Assembly: GCA_949286815.1 (NCBI GenBank)
Contig: CASEEB010000174.1
Location: forward strand, 1-7,175
Direction: 5' to 3'
Length of the DNA: 7,175 nt
Origin: an uncultured Eubacteriales bacterium
GTDB taxonomy: Bacteria; Bacillota; Clostridia; Oscillospirales; CAG-272
Positions 6,036-7,175 of the stretch are shown here, in pieces. A program made the position numbers and the translations under genes. A model generated the notes under the pieces. It ran no database searches. It worked only from the letters and a program-made list of their open reading frames with translations, and was not told where the DNA came from. Each line of letters begins with the position of its first letter. Position 1 is the stretch's first letter.

Positions 6036-6458
6036 ATGGGAAAAATTGCGGTAGTATATTGGAGCGGTACCGGAAACACGGAGGCGATGGCTTCGGCTGT
6101 GGCTAAGGGCGCCGAGGAATCGGGCGCCGAGGTTAAAGAGTTTACCGCGTCCGAATTTGATTTTTCGATGATGGATGATTTTGACGCGGTGGCGTTCGGC
6201 TGTCCTTCGATGGGTTCCGAAGAACTTGAGGACAGTGAGTTTTTGCCGATGTTCACCGATTGCGAGTCAAAATTGTCCGGGAAGAAAATCGCGCTTTTCG
6301 GCTCCTATGGGTGGGGAGACGGTGAATGGATGCGCAATTGGGAAGAGAGATGTAAGAACGACGGGGCAGTGTTTGCGTGTGATTATGTTATCTGCAACGG
6401 CTCTCCCGATGACGACGCCGTTTCCGCGTGCAGGGAACTCGGAAAATCGCTTGTCTGA
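6036..6458 (+). CDS. Flavodoxin (short-chain, clostridial type)
   Basis: A 140-aa FMN-binding electron carrier of the short-chain flavodoxin family, a cytosolic low-potential protein that can replace ferredoxin when iron is scarce. The phosphate-binding loop is WSGTGNTEAMA (9-19), the 60s loop FGCPSMGSEELED (54-66), and the 90s loop FGSYGWGDGEWMRNWEER (88-105), whose aromatic residues flank the isoalloxazine ring. It closely resembles the Clostridium beijerinckii flavodoxin, but the Met-Gly-Asp-Glu of that protein's flavin loop reads Met-Gly-Ser-Glu here (59-62), a change next to N5 of the flavin that may shift the semiquinone potential. ATG 6036 is preceded by AAGGTAGG (6021-6028). It is the last gene of the DUF2325-DUF3793 operon and is followed by a terminator, so its expression should follow the promoters and palindrome upstream. 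Confidence 0.93.
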   Translation: MGKIAVVYWSGTGNTEAMASAVAKGAEESGAEVKEFTASEFDFSMMDDFDAVAFGCPSMGSEELEDSEFLPMFTDCESKLSGKKIALFGSYGWGDGEWMRNWEERCKNDGAVFACDYVICNGSPDDDAVSACRELGKSLV

Positions 6459-6511
6459 AAATCGGTTTGATCCCGAATAAAATTTCCAAATAAATAACGT
6501 AGTGAAAATTG

Positions 6512-6554
6512 ACTGCCGCATACCGTAAATTCGGTTTTTGCCGGCAGTTTTTTT
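6512..6554 (+). terminator. Rho-independent terminator of the flavodoxin operon
   Basis: ACTGCCG (6512-6518) pairs with CGGCAGT (6542-6548); an inner ACCG/CGGT stem (6522-6525 with 6532-6535) extends the hairpin, and seven T residues run to 6554. It lies 53 nt after the flavodoxin stop. Confidence 0.9.
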
Positions 6555-6562
6555 ATGAACGA

Positions 6563-6588
6563 AACCCGCCGGCTCGGCTTGGTGGGTT
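6563..6588. other. Second GC-rich hairpin after the terminator
   Basis: AACCCGCC (6563-6570) pairs with GGTGGGTT (6581-6588), eight base pairs with one wobble, around a 10-nt loop. No T-run follows on the + strand, and on the - strand only TCGTT follows, so it is at best a weak or reserve terminator. It marks the border to the A/T-rich region. Confidence 0.4.
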
Positions 6589-6606
6589 ATTACTTTAATT
6601 TAACAG

Positions 6607-6621
6607 ATAACATGATGTTAT
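6607..6621. promoter_or_regulatory. 7-1-7 palindrome in the intergenic region
   Basis: ATAACAT-G-ATGTTAT is a perfect inverted repeat with the 7-1-7 geometry used by Fur-superfamily boxes, although its bases differ from the standard Fur and PerR consensus. It lies 55 nt upstream of the -35 of the promoter at 6676. It could be chance in A/T-rich DNA. The rest of the 6589-6675 stretch shows no gene. Confidence 0.3.
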
Positions 6622-6675
6622 AACTCAAAAATCAAAATTAAATTTAATAAAATTTCAAAGATTATCATTTTATTA

Positions 6676-6704
6676 TTGTAAAATATAGATATTTGTGCTA
6701 TAAT
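6676..6704 (+). promoter_or_regulatory. Extended -10 sigma-A promoter for the small ORF and YkgJ-type gene
   Basis: TTGTAA at 6676-6681, a 17-nt spacer, and TATAAT at 6699-6704 preceded by TG at 6696-6697 (TGCTATAAT). Predicted start is near 6711, about 43 nt before the small ORF. Immediately upstream, GATTATCATT (6660-6669) matches the central and right part of the classical Fur box, while the left arm is absent. Confidence 0.65.
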
Positions 6705-6753
6705 TTAATAAGAAATAAGTGGCGTTTAATGCAATTTATGCGAGGTGCAGTCA

Positions 6754-6861
6754 ATGAATACAATGGCTATAAATGGTGGATTTGTATATTATTCATCGGA
6801 ATATGTTTTAAATGTAAGTAGGAGAAGGCAAATCGAGAAAAGAAAGGAAATAAAACTATGA
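6754..6861 (+). CDS. Small ORF of 35 codons, coupled to the YkgJ-type gene
   Basis: The ATG at 6754 has a proper Shine-Dalgarno site, GAGGTG at 6742-6747, with 6-nt spacing. The ORF encodes 35 residues beginning MNTMAINGGFVYYSSEY and ending in a basic stretch (SRRRQIEKRKEIKL). Its TGA overlaps the ATG of the downstream gene as ATGA, the arrangement of translational coupling. It lies about 43 nt after the predicted transcription start. I do not recognise a family; it may be a true small protein, a leader peptide regulating the downstream gene, or a chance open frame in the 5' leader. The good ribosome site and exact overlap argue for translation. Confidence 0.5.
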   Translation: MNTMAINGGFVYYSSEYVLNVSRRRQIEKRKEIKL

Positions 6862-7175
6862 AATATTATGAACCTAAAATTATTTCCGAAGATTTATATG
6901 AATTATATTACAAAATACCAAAATCTCAATGCAAGAGTAGATGTTACAAATGTTGTACTAATATGATTCAGTACACTCCTAGCGAGTTTAAAGCAATGGG
7001 AGGATATGAATATAACGAAAAATGTTCTCACCTAAAAGAAGGCAAGTGTTCTATATATGAGAATCGTCCTTTTGTATGCAGAATTTATGGCGCAAGTGAA
7101 CTTTTCAAATGCGAGGATTGTGTTCCGGAAAGGTTTCTTGGCGAGGAAGAAACCTTAGAACTTGTGCATCAATAT
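6858..7175 (+). CDS. YkgJ family cysteine-cluster protein (3' partial)
   Basis: The ATG at 6858 follows AGAAAGGAA (6841-6849) and opens a frame that runs off the window after 106 codons. The pattern is that of the YkgJ/UPF0153 cysteine-cluster family (PF03692 type): CKSRCYKCC at residues 25-33, then CSHLKEGKCSIYENRPFVCR (56-75) and IYGASE, with a further CEDC at 85-88. The CxxCC core plus the CxxL...CxIYExRPxxCR block is thought to hold a metal, commonly suggested to be zinc or iron; the reaction, if any, is unknown to me. The DNA is visibly more A/T-rich than the genes to its left, and codons such as TTA, ATA, AGA and TGT are frequent, so this part may have a different history. It is coupled to the 35-codon ORF by an ATGA overlap. 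Confidence 0.85.
   Translation, partial: MKYYEPKIISEDLYELYYKIPKSQCKSRCYKCCTNMIQYTPSEFKAMGGYEYNEKCSHLKEGKCSIYENRPFVCRIYGASELFKCEDCVPERFLGEEETLELVHQY

Noticed and set aside
6175..6480. Open frames overlapping the flavodoxin gene in other frames
   Set aside because: Shadows of a well-supported gene; no recognisable motifs.
6637..6648. Palindrome ATTAAATTTAAT as an operator
   Set aside because: Pure A/T sequence in very A/T-rich DNA; such palindromes are expected by chance.

Overview
The window looks like a chromosomal segment from an anaerobic Firmicute of class Clostridia. The grounds are family-level resemblance of every gene, purine-rich Shine-Dalgarno sites, sigma-A type promoters and a flavodoxin closely resembling the small clostridial flavodoxins. 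This assignment is inference; there is no rRNA or other marker gene here. All supported genes lie on the + strand. The theme is metal and stress physiology, most plausibly iron or haem.

Region 1 (1-3979) is the distal part of one tightly packed operon. It holds the C-terminal end of an exporter-type ABC half-transporter (TM helix end plus ATPase), a 127-aa cysteine-rich YgbA/NO-stimulated-promoter family protein, and a complete ECF importer: an MptD/Trep_Strep-type S component, an EcfT transmembrane protein and a single-chain double ATPase. Every junction overlaps by 4 to 14 nt, so the genes should be translationally coupled. The order matches the siaD/E-siaF-siaG-siaH part of the streptococcal haem-uptake operon, with a ygbA-like gene inserted.

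Region 2 (3980-5148) holds a 53-nt spacer with a small hairpin, a 312-aa AraC-family regulator, and a 177-nt intergenic region. The intergenic region contains two good sigma-A promoter candidates. The downstream one has a perfect 16-bp palindrome on its -10/+1 region that looks like a DtxR/IdeR-type operator.

Region 3 (5149-6554) is a second operon, DUF2325 - DUF3793 - flavodoxin, closed by a strong rho-independent terminator. Flavodoxin is the classic iron-free substitute for ferredoxin, so an operon with an apparent metal-repressor operator and a flavodoxin fits an iron-limitation response. The two DUF proteins have no role I can state.

Region 4 (6555-7175) is visibly more A/T-rich. It has a second hairpin, a long intergenic stretch with a 7-1-7 palindrome and a strong extended -10 promoter, a 35-codon small ORF, and, coupled to it by an ATGA overlap, the start of a YkgJ-type cysteine-cluster protein that runs off the window end.

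Taken together: import (ECF plus ABC), local control (AraC), a metal-sensed promoter, an iron-sparing electron carrier, and two separate cysteine-cluster proteins. No RNA genes, CRISPR arrays, insertion sequences or attachment sites were seen.
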